DNA of 60,829 bases from contig NZ_MBSS01000030.1 of the NCBI RefSeq assembly GCF_001695855.1, positions 1-60,829 of the forward strand. The letters are read 5' to 3'. The notes under the pieces are model-generated. The model was not told where the DNA came from. It searched no databases and was given only the letters and a program-made list of their open reading frames with translations. This DNA is from Ensifer sp. LC163 (GTDB lineage Bacteria > Pseudomonadota > Alphaproteobacteria > Rhizobiales > Rhizobiaceae). Below are positions 45,523-53,787 of the stretch, in pieces. The first letter of the stretch is position 1, and the number at the start of each line of letters is the position of its first letter. A program made the position numbers and the translations under genes.

Positions 45523-45697
45523 CTATTGGCCGAGCGCTTGGCGCGACTTCATGGACACTTCGTCATGTCAGTCAACGACGTGCCAGCGATCCGCGAGACC
45601 TTCGCGAGGTTCGCCTTCTACGAGGCTGAGCGTGGGCGGTGGAAAATGAACGCCGGAGCTGATCATCAGCGGGCCGCGCCGCTTGAAGTCCAACTGA
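45523..45697 (+). pseudogene. DNA adenine methylase (D12 class) C-terminal remnant
   Basis: ERLARLHGHFVMSVNDVPAI, RETFARFAFYEAE matches the C-terminal region of D12-class adenine methylases. After a frameshift near 45655 the typical ending GELIISGPRRLKSN-stop appears. The N-terminal SAM-binding and DPPY parts are absent. Such genes are common in prophages of rhizobia, so this suggests a lost phage or mobile element. Confidence 0.65.
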
Positions 45698-45786
45698 CAG
45701 TTCACCACATCAAATGCGAGGCGGCAGAGCCAAAATATACGCGGGTTCCATGTTAATAAGCGCCGCCCGCCTTTCAGTGTGAACCG

Positions 45787-46185
45787 ATGAAGAAAGAACT
45801 GGACATCTCAACGGTCTACCTCGCCTTGTCGTTGTTGAAGGAGCCAGCGCGCAAGGCTCTAGCAGGAACCGGGCACACGCGTCGTCGTGATCAATCGAGC
45901 GCGGTGGCTATCGCCCATCACGTCGTCAGCTATTTGCGGCGGAACTGGGAGTTTCATCGACACGGCAAGGCGGTGGCGAACAGCGAGGTAGTTGCGCATC
46001 TGGCCAGCATCATCTGGAACGTTCCGCCAGAGATTACAAACGATCACGCCGCCATCGACGCCAATAATCGAGAGGACGCTCGCCAGTTCATCGCCGAGGA
46101 AATCTTCGCGACGCTGACAGCCGAGTATGAGCCGGTCTACGCGCCCGAGCGTTACACTGGCTGGGGTGGCCCGCGCTTAGCTTGA
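45787..46185 (+). CDS. Hypothetical protein
   Basis: A 132-aa soluble protein, not recognised. It starts MKKELDISTVYLALSLLKEP and contains a helical middle (VAIAHHVVSYLRRNWEFHRH). It lies 90 bases after the methylase remnant on the same strand and may belong to the same lost element. Codon use is consistent with coding. Confidence 0.45.
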   Translation: MKKELDISTVYLALSLLKEPARKALAGTGHTRRRDQSSAVAIAHHVVSYLRRNWEFHRHGKAVANSEVVAHLASIIWNVPPEITNDHAAIDANNREDARQFIAEEIFATLTAEYEPVYAPERYTGWGGPRLA

Positions 46186-46289
46186 ACAACGACCGACGCC
46201 GGCTGCTAACGCTTATCTGGCCAGGTCGCGCCGCGCCAGAGTTAGCATCGACCCGGTTGCATTCGGCTGCATCCAACGAATGTTAGCAG

Positions 46290-46962
46290 TTGCGAGCCAT
46301 TAAAATCATTCGACCCGATCCTCCTGGAGGGACTGGTTAGTTTATATTCTGGAAAAAGTGACCTCGAGATCGTCGCCAAGGGCGAAAACGCGGTCGATGC
46401 TTTGAAAATTGTTGAAGAAATTTCGCCGCATGTCCTCGTGCTTGATCTGAGCATGCCCGGCAACGCCATGGCCGCCATCGAACGGATCGGGCAGAACTAT
46501 CAAGCTACGCGGATTATTGTCTTTACAGCAAATTCGAGCATTGAAACAGCGATCCAAGCGCTGAACTATGGCGTTACGGGCTATGTGCTCAAAGGCAGCA
46601 GCGCCGATGATCTGCATGAAGCGATCCGGGTTGTGCATGACGGCGACACATTCATCACTGCCGGCTTTGCCACAAAGGTCATGATGGCCATGAAGACCGC
46701 AGACCTTCGCCGTCGTACCCAAGCGCAAAAGCGCCTGAGCCTGCGCGAAGAACAGATCGTTCGCCATCTCATGCGTGGCAGCACGAACCGTGAGATCGCC
46801 GCCTGTCTCGACATCACCGAGACGACCGTGAAACACTACATGACCATGCTGATGCATAAGCTTGACGCACGGAACCGCGTCGAGGTTGTACTTGCCGCCC
46901 AGAAGTTGAACGTGATTGCTGATGGCGGTGCCAACCGGGGGATGTCCGGGCGGTTCAAATGA
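46290..46962 (+). pseudogene. NarL-type response regulator with damaged receiver N-terminus
   Basis: The frame from about 46314 reads PILLEGLVSLYSGKSDLEIV ... VLVLDLSMPG (phospho-acceptor region), a Lys-containing YVLKGSSADDLHEAI, and a full LuxR helix-turn-helix (LSLREEQIVRHLMRGSTNRE, IAACLDITETTVKHYMTMLM). Just upstream, 46290-46313 reads LRAIKIIR in another frame. The DDH acidic residues expected between these pieces are missing, as if 8 or 11 bases were deleted. A shortened protein from TTG 46402 is possible but would lack the first receiver strand. Confidence 0.65.
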
Positions 46963-47445
46963 ACCGTGCTTGAGCCAGCGATTTCGCCGGCGTGTCTCCG
47001 GTGGGATGGGGCGGGTGGTCAGGTGTGCGCCACTGACCGGCTCCAGCGGGATACGGGCAGAAAACCACACGTTTTCCCATTCTTCGGCGTCTCCGATGGC
47101 TTTTTCGCAGCGAAAAGAACTTGAAGTGCGGCGATGCGCGGCCGTAATTCCGGGAATGCCAGGGCGTCCAGGTCGAAAAGGACCGCGGAGGATGGGGTGC
47201 TTAGACTCCATGACGATTCGCGTGGCAACCGTAAAAATGCAACAATACCAGATACTTACTATCAACTGGTGCATATTTTCCCGAACGAACGCAGCGATAC
47301 TCGTGACTTAAAGTTCCATAAATCGCATTACGCCTCAACCGTCTCCAGTTGGGCGGATGCAACGCAAGTTTCGTGCAAACCGGCCCCCGCAACTGACTCC
47401 AGCAAACGGGCGGCTGTTCTCGTTCTGTGCTCAAATGATCGCATA
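46963..47445. other. 483-bp stretch without a confident gene
   Basis: Open frames on both strands overlap here with unremarkable, Pro/Arg-rich translations and no good start sites. It is the left flank of the IS1595-type insertion. Confidence 0.3.
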
Positions 47446-47453
47446 ATGTATCG
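47446..47453. repeat. Target-site duplication, left copy (ATGTATCG)
   Basis: Eight bases directly abutting the left end of the IS1595-type element, identical to 48645-48652. Eight-base duplications are typical for IS1595. Confidence 0.85.
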
Positions 47454-48644
47454 GGCCTTTATCAACCAAAAACAGCTACTGCTGATTTGACGATAATCCC
47501 GCCGTCCAGACTTCTGCGCATTTGGCGACCGGTAGCAGCGCGAAAGACCTGCAGCAATTGCAGTGCCGGCGGCACCCGCGACCACATGGTTTTCATGCGT
47601 TCCCTGCCATTTCGGCTTTTCCGCACCACCTGGCCCGTCACAATGCGCTGTGACCATCGGAAACCGATCTCGTGGAAATACAGGTCGGCATGCTGCGGGC
47701 TGATATGATGAAAGACGCCGGCAATTGTGCGGCGGACGCGGGAATTGAAACCTTCGACCGAATTGACATGAACGTCGTCACGAACGTATTCGCGGCTGGA
47801 ATGCTTCACGGTATCATGCCTGGTATAGTTCTCGCCAAGGGCCATGAACGCTGTCGCCTCATCGCTCATCAAATAGGCGTCGGGATCGATCTGCGCTTCG
47901 GCGGTGCGCGCCGCTGCGCGGAGCGAAAGACCCGTCACTACCGCAGCACGCGCGTCACCGGCCGGAGTGCCGGGTGTGACGTCATCTGGTCGCTGCACGA
48001 TCACCATGACAGGCGTCTTCTGGGTGTTCGGTAGACCTTTTCGGCCTCGTCCAGGCGGTGGATCATCCGGATTTATTCTCGCTCGCCCACCGAGATAGAA
48101 ATGGTCGATCTCCACCGTGCCATCGAGCATGCGCTCGCGCGCCGCCATGAGACGCAGCGCGTGTCCCATCCGCCAGGCCGTCGGTTGACTCACCCCCAGA
48201 GCCTCGGCCAGGCGCACCGAGGACAAACCTTTATCCGACTGCAGAATAAGCCACATGCCCTTCAGCCAGACACTCAGAGGAAGCTTTGTGGAATGCAGCG
48301 GCGTGTGTGTCGTCACCGTAAACTGGAAGCGACAATCGCCGCTGGAGCATTGATAGAGACCCGGGCGCGCACGCCGCTTGCCCATATCGCGCCCGGCGAT
48401 TGCGATCGAGCGCTTGTAACCACAGGCAGGGCAAACTCTCCCGGCCGGCCACACCATGCTTTCCAGCAATCGCCGACACTGCTCCTCATCGCGAAACGCC
48501 ACGATCATATCTTCCGCGGTCCGAATGTTGGTTAGCGCTGCAAGCATCGTTTCCGACATTCTCATCTCCCCCGGATCATGCCCGAAGAATCGCACGGCAA
48601 TCCCTAGACAGCAAGGCTATTGCTGTCTTTGGTTGATAAAGGCC
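47454..48644 (-). mobile_element. Intact IS1595-family insertion sequence (1191 bp)
   Basis: The left end (47454 on) starts GGCCTTTATCAACCAAAAAC and the right end read inward starts GGCCTTTATCAACCAAAGAC, inverted repeats that match at 23 of the first 25 positions. One transposase gene fills the element. An 8-bp duplication (ATGTATCG) flanks both sides. All signs point to an intact and fairly recent insertion. Confidence 0.9.
47462..48559 (-). CDS. IS1595-family transposase
   Basis: A 365-aa transposase. An N-terminal zinc ribbon (CPACGYKRSIAI ... CSSGDCRFQF) precedes a helix-turn-helix (VRLAEALGVSQPTAWRMGHA) and the DDE/DDN core (GTVEIDHFYLGG, MSDEATAF, HVNSVEGFNSRVRRTIAGVF). The ATG at 48559 follows GGGGGAG by six bases. 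The stop codon lies inside the left inverted repeat, 8 bases from the end of the element. No frameshift, so likely active. Confidence 0.9.
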   Translation of the reverse strand: MSETMLAALTNIRTAEDMIVAFRDEEQCRRLLESMVWPAGRVCPACGYKRSIAIAGRDMGKRRARPGLYQCSSGDCRFQFTVTTHTPLHSTKLPLSVWLKGMWLILQSDKGLSSVRLAEALGVSQPTAWRMGHALRLMAARERMLDGTVEIDHFYLGGRARINPDDPPPGRGRKGLPNTQKTPVMVIVQRPDDVTPGTPAGDARAAVVTGLSLRAAARTAEAQIDPDAYLMSDEATAFMALGENYTRHDTVKHSSREYVRDDVHVNSVEGFNSRVRRTIAGVFHHISPQHADLYFHEIGFRWSQRIVTGQVVRKSRNGRERMKTMWSRVPPALQLLQVFRAATGRQMRRSLDGGIIVKSAVAVFG

Positions 48645-48652
48645 ATGTATCG
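48645..48652. repeat. Target-site duplication, right copy (ATGTATCG)
   Basis: Identical to 47446-47453 and directly abuts the right end of the IS1595-type element. Confidence 0.85.
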
Positions 48653-48701
48653 AGTGGAATGAACCGAAGCCGTCCTTCTGAACGGCTTTCAGCTTGGTCC
48701 G

Positions 48702-49598
48702 TCACTCTACGAAGCGGTTAGCCGGTAGTCCGCGAACACCGGGGTTTACTGCGAACACCGCGCCTTCCTGTGGGTTGGCTGCCAGGTGTTCATCGCGCAT
48801 CGTGAAGCGTGCTGAAGTTACGAAAAGAGTCTCAAATCCAGGCCCGCCGAATGTGCAACTTGTCGGCCAGGAACAGGGCAGTTCGACGACGCGATCTATC
48901 CTGCCATCCGGGGCAAATCGAACGACGCAGCCGCCGCCCGCAACGCGACAATTCCATATGAAACCTTCGGCGTCCACGCAGGATCCATCCGGCCGGCCTC
49001 GTTCAAACCCCGAAAGAATGGTTCGCCGATTGCGTAGCAACCCAGACTCTCTATCGAGCTTGTAGCTGTAGATAGCGTTTTCTTCGGTGTCCGCCGTGAT
49101 GAGGCGGCCGTCGCTGGTCCAAATGAGCGTGTTTGTGATGCCAAAGCGGTCATCACATACGGGACGCAATTCTCCGTGCGCATAGCGATAGAGCCTTCCT
49201 GTTTTAGCCGACATCGCAAGCGGCGTGCCGTCGGCGGCGATGTTGTCTTGCATCGTCCCCACCCAGAAGCTGCCGTCCGGTGCGACGACGCCTTCATTCA
49301 GTCGGTTGCCTGGCTGTTCAGGCTCGACCTCCGTCACAAAACGAAGTGGCCCGTCGAAGTCCCATAGCGCGATCGACTTTCTCGACCCGACAATTGCGCC
49401 ACCATCGGCTCGAAGACCGATCGAAGTGACCAGATCGGGAACGCGCCATGTTTCATGCTTGCGAGACGTTGGGCAGAACCGGTGGATCGCTTTCCCCACG
49501 ATGTCGACCCAACAAAGCTTGTGCTGTCGATCATCCCATACTGCACTCTCGCCGACGATATTTTCCGCCACGAGGACAACGCCAACTTCGACTCTCAT
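48702..49598 (-). CDS. SMP-30/gluconolactonase family lactonase
   Basis: A 299-aa six-bladed propeller of the SMP-30/regucalcin family, which opens sugar lactones using a divalent metal. Metal-site motifs are visible: E in NIVGESAVWD, N in NRLNEGVVAPDGSFWVGTM, the ITNTLIW region and D in GRPDGSCVDAEGFIW. AGAGGAG two bases before the ATG at 49598 fixes the start. Divergent from the GntR operon with a shared operator, it is the likely lactonase between the SDR dehydrogenase and the acid dehydratase of the sugar pathway, comparable to XylC of Caulobacter. Confidence 0.88.
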   Translation of the reverse strand: MRVEVGVVLVAENIVGESAVWDDRQHKLCWVDIVGKAIHRFCPTSRKHETWRVPDLVTSIGLRADGGAIVGSRKSIALWDFDGPLRFVTEVEPEQPGNRLNEGVVAPDGSFWVGTMQDNIAADGTPLAMSAKTGRLYRYAHGELRPVCDDRFGITNTLIWTSDGRLITADTEENAIYSYKLDRESGLLRNRRTILSGFERGRPDGSCVDAEGFIWNCRVAGGGCVVRFAPDGRIDRVVELPCSWPTSCTFGGPGFETLFVTSARFTMRDEHLAANPQEGAVFAVNPGVRGLPANRFVE

Positions 49599-49627
49599 AA
49601 CTCCTCTGACTGTCTTCAAAATGGTTC

Positions 49628-49656
49628 TTGACACACAGCTTACCTATAAATTATGA
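49628..49656 (+). promoter_or_regulatory. Probable rightward promoter of the sugar operon
   Basis: TTGACA (49628-49633), 17-base spacer, TTATGA (49651-49656). It precedes the gntR gene by about 50 bases, and the palindromic operator lies just downstream of the -10, near the expected transcription start. Confidence 0.5.
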
Positions 49657-49669
49657 CTCAGTTCAATTC

Positions 49670-49686
49670 AACCTGTCGGACAGGTT
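49670..49686. promoter_or_regulatory. Perfect 17-bp palindrome, probable GntR operator
   Basis: AACCTGTC-G-GACAGGTT is a perfect inverted repeat about a central G. It lies between the divergent lactonase and gntR starts, 21 bases before the gntR ATG, where a bound repressor would block the rightward promoter and could affect the leftward one. Its length and symmetry fit FadR-subfamily GntR operators. Confidence 0.7.
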
Positions 49687-49707
49687 TTATCAAACCGGGA
49701 GACGAAA

Positions 49708-50430
49708 ATGACCATGGCGCCCCTTGACGAAGAGCAATTTGCATCCGGCAATCTCGTCGGCACAGCTATCGGCGCCATTACCCAGCACATCCGGACAAAC
49801 GAGCTTGGCCCGGGCGATCGGCTTCCGAGCGAGGCTACGCTGTCGAAGGAACTGAGCGTCTCACGATCGGTGGTTCGTGAAGCTTTCCGGTCACTCGCCA
49901 CCATGCGGCTGATTGATCTCAACGTCGGAAAGCGCGCGACCGTGGCTCTACTTGATCATGGCGCAATGTCCCTGATGATCGAGCACGGCGTGCACACCGC
50001 CCAGATCAACATCAATCAGGTTTATGACGTGCGCCGCACGATCGAAATGCGAACGGCGACGCTAGCGGCGTTGAGGCGAACGGATGCGGAAGCGCGCATC
50101 ATCCTCGACCACGCGCAGGCGATGGAGCAGAATTTCGCCGATGCGGACAAGGTCATGGAAAGCGACCTTGCCTTTCACCTGGAGATCGCGCGCGCCTCCA
50201 AGAACCCGATCTTCTCCATCATTGTCGGAGCGTTTCAAGGTGTCTCTCGACAGACCTGGCCGATCGGGTGGCGCAGTCGCGCCTCCGACGCGGAGCGGTA
50301 CGCCATGAATCGCATCCATATTGAGTTAGCTGAGGCGATCCGTGCCGGCGATCCGCAGGCCGCCAGCCAGCTTATGGCTCGCCATTTTGATGAGAGTGCC
50401 AAAGCACTGATCGCTGCCGGTATCGCTTAA
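49708..50430 (+). CDS. GntR family (FadR subfamily) transcriptional regulator
   Basis: A 240-aa regulator with an N-terminal winged helix (GDRLPSEATLSKELSVSRSV, VREAFRSLATMRLID) and a C-terminal FCD ligand-binding domain (VYDVRRTIEMRTATLAALRR, SDLAFHLEIARASKNPIF, with metal-site histidines near HIELAEAI and ARHFDESA). Start ATG 49708 with GGGAG. First gene of the rightward operon and probably its repressor, with a pathway intermediate as inducer. Confidence 0.9.
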   Translation: MTMAPLDEEQFASGNLVGTAIGAITQHIRTNELGPGDRLPSEATLSKELSVSRSVVREAFRSLATMRLIDLNVGKRATVALLDHGAMSLMIEHGVHTAQININQVYDVRRTIEMRTATLAALRRTDAEARIILDHAQAMEQNFADADKVMESDLAFHLEIARASKNPIFSIIVGAFQGVSRQTWPIGWRSRASDAERYAMNRIHIELAEAIRAGDPQAASQLMARHFDESAKALIAAGIA

Positions 50431-50441
50431 AGGATAGCCCT

Positions 50442-51644
50442 ATGCAAATAACGAGACTTGAAACGCTCCGCGTCGCGGAGCGACCGAACCTGCTTTGGCT
50501 GCTCGTACATACGGACGAGGGACTGAGCGGACTTGGAGAAACTTTCTTCGGCGCCGAGACTGTCGAAGCCTACATCCACGAGTATGTCGCGCCGCGCGTT
50601 ATCGGCCGAAACCCGCTCCAGATCGATCTTCTCGCGACTGACCTGGTGGGTTACCTCGGGTTTCGCTCGTCCGGTGCGGAGGTACGCGGCAATTCGGCCT
50701 TTGACATTGCACTCTGGGATATATTCGGAAAGGCGACTGGTCAACCTATCGCGCAACTGCTCGGTGGCTTCAGTCGCAATGAAATCCGGACCTATAACAC
50801 CTGCGCCGGTACGGAATACATCAAGAAGGCGACTGGCCAGACAACGGCGAACTACGACCTATCCTCTGCGGCCAGCCGCAACTACGACGACCTGAATGGT
50901 TTCCTCCATCGCGCCGACGAACTTGCCTTGTCTCTCCTGGAGGAGGGCATTACCGCGATGAAGATATGGCCATTCGACATCGCAGCGGAAAAGACGCGCG
51001 GCCAATATATTTCGGTTCCTGATCTTAAATCGGCGTTGGTACCGTTTGAGAAGATCCGCGCCGCGGTCGGCGATCGTATGGACATAATGGTCGAGTTCCA
51101 TTCGATGTGGCAGCTCTTGCCGGCAATGCAGATTGCCCGCGCGCTCGAGCCGTACCAGACATTCTGGCACGAAGACCCCATCAAGATGGACAGCCTCTCG
51201 AGCCTCAAGCGTTATGCGGCGGTCTCGCCTGCGCCGATTTCAGCGTCGGAAACTTTGGGTTCGAGATGGGCCTTCCGCGACCTCTTGGAAACTGACGCTG
51301 CAGGCGTGGTCATGCTGGACATAAGCTGGTGTGGCGGACTGTCGGAGGCGCGGAAGATCGCCGCGATGGCGGAGGCATGGCATCTCCCGGTTGCGCCGCA
51401 CGATTGCACTGGTCCGGTCGTACTTTGCGCTTCGACGCACCTGTCACTCAACGCCCCCAATGCGTTGGTTCAGGAGAGCGTTCGAGCCTTCTACAAAACC
51501 TGGTACCGCGACCTGGTGACGGCGCTTCCAGAAGTTCGAAACGGAATGATCACGGTCCCACCCGGTGCAGGTCTCGGGATGGAGCTCAACCCAGACCTCG
51601 AAAAGGCATTCACGGTGTCACGCCGCGTCTCAAGCGCGGACTGA
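50442..51644 (+). CDS. Enolase-superfamily (mandelate racemase/muconate lactonizing) sugar-acid dehydratase
   Basis: A 400-aa enzyme of the MR/MLE group. The capping domain (GLSGLGETFFGAETVEAYIH) is followed by a TIM barrel with a Lys at AMKIWPFD and three metal ligands in MVEFHSMW, WHEDPIK and SASETLG. A general acid/base His lies in APHDCTGP. This pattern belongs to acid-sugar dehydratases. In the pathway it should convert an aldonate into a 2-keto-3-deoxy acid, replacing the IlvD/EDD-type dehydratase of classical xylose and arabinose loci. The exact sugar is unknown. Confidence 0.88.
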   Translation: MQITRLETLRVAERPNLLWLLVHTDEGLSGLGETFFGAETVEAYIHEYVAPRVIGRNPLQIDLLATDLVGYLGFRSSGAEVRGNSAFDIALWDIFGKATGQPIAQLLGGFSRNEIRTYNTCAGTEYIKKATGQTTANYDLSSAASRNYDDLNGFLHRADELALSLLEEGITAMKIWPFDIAAEKTRGQYISVPDLKSALVPFEKIRAAVGDRMDIMVEFHSMWQLLPAMQIARALEPYQTFWHEDPIKMDSLSSLKRYAAVSPAPISASETLGSRWAFRDLLETDAAGVVMLDISWCGGLSEARKIAAMAEAWHLPVAPHDCTGPVVLCASTHLSLNAPNALVQESVRAFYKTWYRDLVTALPEVRNGMITVPPGAGLGMELNPDLEKAFTVSRRVSSAD

Positions 51645-51684
51645 AGAAATTCGACAGCAATCTGCAGCTTAAGGAGGAGTAAGC

Positions 51685-52665
51685 ATGCGAACGGTTTTGA
51701 TTGTAAGTGCATTAGGGTTGGCGCTTCTCGGCTCGAGCGCGCTTGGCGCATCGGCCGAGCCGTTGAAGATCGTCTTTACACATCACTCGTCGGCTTCGAA
51801 TACGTTCTGGCAAGCGGTGAAGAAGGGGTTTGACGACGCCTGTGAGAAGATCGCGGCAAGCTGCCAGATGGTGTTTACACAGACTGAAGGGTCTGTGGAA
51901 CAACAACTCTCCAACATGGAAGCTGCGTTGGCGAGCAAGCCCGACGCGCTTCTGACCTCCATCGTTGATGACAAGGCGTTTGACGACGTCATCGCGCGGG
52001 CCACCAAGAATGGCGTGGAGGTGATCGGCGTCAACGTTGATGACAGCGAGGGAGCGAAAGGAAACGCGCGCGCCGCTTTCGTCGGACAGGGCTTCCGAAA
52101 AGCCGGGTACTCGCTCGGGAAGGCGATGTCAGAGAATTTTCCGAAAGAAGGACCGATCAAGGTACTCGTCGGGATCTCGGCGCCGGGGCAGAATTGGTCT
52201 GAAGCACGCGGGCAGGGCGTGATGGACTTCCTTGAGGAGTTTAAGGCTGCAAATCCTGGCCGTGACATCTCTTGGGAACGGATCGACAGTGGAACGGACC
52301 TTGCGGTCACGTCGGATCGTGTTGGCGCCTTTCTCAACGCGCAGCCCGACACGACAGCCTACTTCGACACCGGCTTCTGGCATGCTGCCGTAGCGCGCAT
52401 GCTCAAGGACCGTGGGGTCGCACCAGGCAAGGTGCTCCTGGGCGGTTTCGATCTTGTGCCCGAGGTCGTCCAGCAAATGCAGACTGGCTATGTCCAGGTG
52501 CAGGTCGATCAGCAGCCCTACATGCAGGGATTCATGCCTGTCATGCAGGTCTATCTCGCCCGGAATTTTGGCCTCGCTCCGGCGGAAATCGATACGGGGC
52601 AGGGGATCGTGCGCCCGGAAGATGCCGACAATATCATGGACCTGTCTGCAAAGGGCCTGAGGTAA
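51685..52665 (+). CDS. Sugar ABC transporter substrate-binding protein (type 1 periplasmic fold)
   Basis: A 326-aa exported protein. The signal peptide is VLIVSALGLALLGSSALGAS then AEP. The mature part is a ribose-binding-like fold (KIVFTHHSSASNTFWQAVKK, GFDDACEKI, VEVIGVNVDDSEGAKGN, GYVQVQVDQQPYMQGFMPVM). AAGGAGGAG precedes the ATG. It delivers a monosaccharide to the adjacent permease. The ligand is presumably the pentose or related sugar used by the pathway. Confidence 0.88.
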   Translation: MRTVLIVSALGLALLGSSALGASAEPLKIVFTHHSSASNTFWQAVKKGFDDACEKIAASCQMVFTQTEGSVEQQLSNMEAALASKPDALLTSIVDDKAFDDVIARATKNGVEVIGVNVDDSEGAKGNARAAFVGQGFRKAGYSLGKAMSENFPKEGPIKVLVGISAPGQNWSEARGQGVMDFLEEFKAANPGRDISWERIDSGTDLAVTSDRVGAFLNAQPDTTAYFDTGFWHAAVARMLKDRGVAPGKVLLGGFDLVPEVVQQMQTGYVQVQVDQQPYMQGFMPVMQVYLARNFGLAPAEIDTGQGIVRPEDADNIMDLSAKGLR

Positions 52666-52806
52666 GCGCCTCTCTCCAACGCTCAAGCGATTAGAGAGTA
52701 ACGAATCGATCAAGCATCGGCTTTGCGCGGCAACAGTGGCGCGCAAAGCCATGAATTTGGCTGGAGGCCTGCGAACGAGCAGCCCTGCCGCACGGGAGTG
52801 CATGTA

Positions 52807-53784
52807 ATGAAAAGAATGCTGAAAATGTACATGGAGAAGCCGGAACTGGCGGCGCTTCTCCTCCTCTTTCTCTTGATTGTTCTCTTTCAGATAAGGTCGG
52901 GAGGCGTCTTCTTGAGCCTTGATAATCTGCGAGGCTTCTTTGGGATCCTGCCGGAAATGGCGCTGGTAGCGATCGGCGTCACAGTTTTGATGATTTGCGG
53001 TGAATTCGATCTGTCGGTGGGAGCGGTGTTCGCCCTGATGCCGATGACGATGGCAGTCCTGATGGCCATGGGGATCGCGTTCCCGTTGGCCTTTATCGCG
53101 GGCGTGCTGGTCTGCGTGGCAATAGGATTCCTGAACGGCTTTCTGACGATCCGGTTCGCCATTCCGAGTTTCATCACCACGCTTGGCATGATGTTTGTGG
53201 CGAGGTCTCTCACCGTGGTGATCTCCGGCGGCTTTCCGCCACTCCTGCCGGCTGATCTTCCCATATGGCTCTTCACCAGTTTCGTGGGGCCAGGGCAACT
53301 TCTTCGCATGTCGTTCATCTGGTTCGTCGTCATTGCTGTCCTTGTGTCTCTGCTTCTGAACCGGACGAACCTGGGAAACTGGATACGAGCAACTGGCGGG
53401 TTCCTGCCGGCCGCAGATGCGCTCGGGATCCCGACGGCGCGCGTCAAGATTGCCTGCTTCATTCTGTGTTCGGTGCTTAGCGGCTTTGCCGGGCTTATTC
53501 AGGTGCTGCGCCTTGGCTCGCCGCTGCCTTCGATTGGCGAGGGTATGGAGCTCCAGGCCGTCGCCGCAGCCGTCATTGGCGGAACCGCCTTGAATGGCGG
53601 AGTGGGGGCCGTCCTCGGGGGCATCATTGGCGTCGTGCTCATCCGTGTCATCGATAACGGTCTGATCCTCAGCCAAGTCGATGCCAACTGGTTCAAGTTC
53701 GCGATCGGAGCACTGACCATCTTTGCGGTCGTCGCCAATTCATGGCTGCGCAAGCGGGCCAAAGCGATTAAGGTGGAGATCTGA
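52807..53784 (+). CDS. Sugar ABC transporter permease (RbsC-like)
   Basis: A 325-aa inner-membrane permease of the BPD transp 2/RbsC family with eight to ten hydrophobic segments. Family landmarks are GEFDLSVGAVFALMPMTMA, GFLNGFLTIRFAIPSFITTL and the C-terminal GGTALNGGVGAVLGGIIGVV. The ATG at 52807 has GGGAG eight bases upstream; the frame extends to 52723 but that part is not membrane-like. Three bases separate its stop from the ATPase start. Confidence 0.9.
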   Translation: MKRMLKMYMEKPELAALLLLFLLIVLFQIRSGGVFLSLDNLRGFFGILPEMALVAIGVTVLMICGEFDLSVGAVFALMPMTMAVLMAMGIAFPLAFIAGVLVCVAIGFLNGFLTIRFAIPSFITTLGMMFVARSLTVVISGGFPPLLPADLPIWLFTSFVGPGQLLRMSFIWFVVIAVLVSLLLNRTNLGNWIRATGGFLPAADALGIPTARVKIACFILCSVLSGFAGLIQVLRLGSPLPSIGEGMELQAVAAAVIGGTALNGGVGAVLGGIIGVVLIRVIDNGLILSQVDANWFKFAIGALTIFAVVANSWLRKRAKAIKVEI

Positions 53785-53787
53785 GCG

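Noticed and set aside
46342-47274. Leftward open frame (310 codons) opposite the response regulator
   Set aside because: About 550 bases are antisense to the response regulator; the remaining part is Pro/Arg-rich without family features.
52129-53676. Long leftward open frame (515 codons) opposite the sugar binding protein and permease
   Set aside because: Low-complexity His/Arg/Asp/Glu-rich translation, antisense to clear transporter genes.
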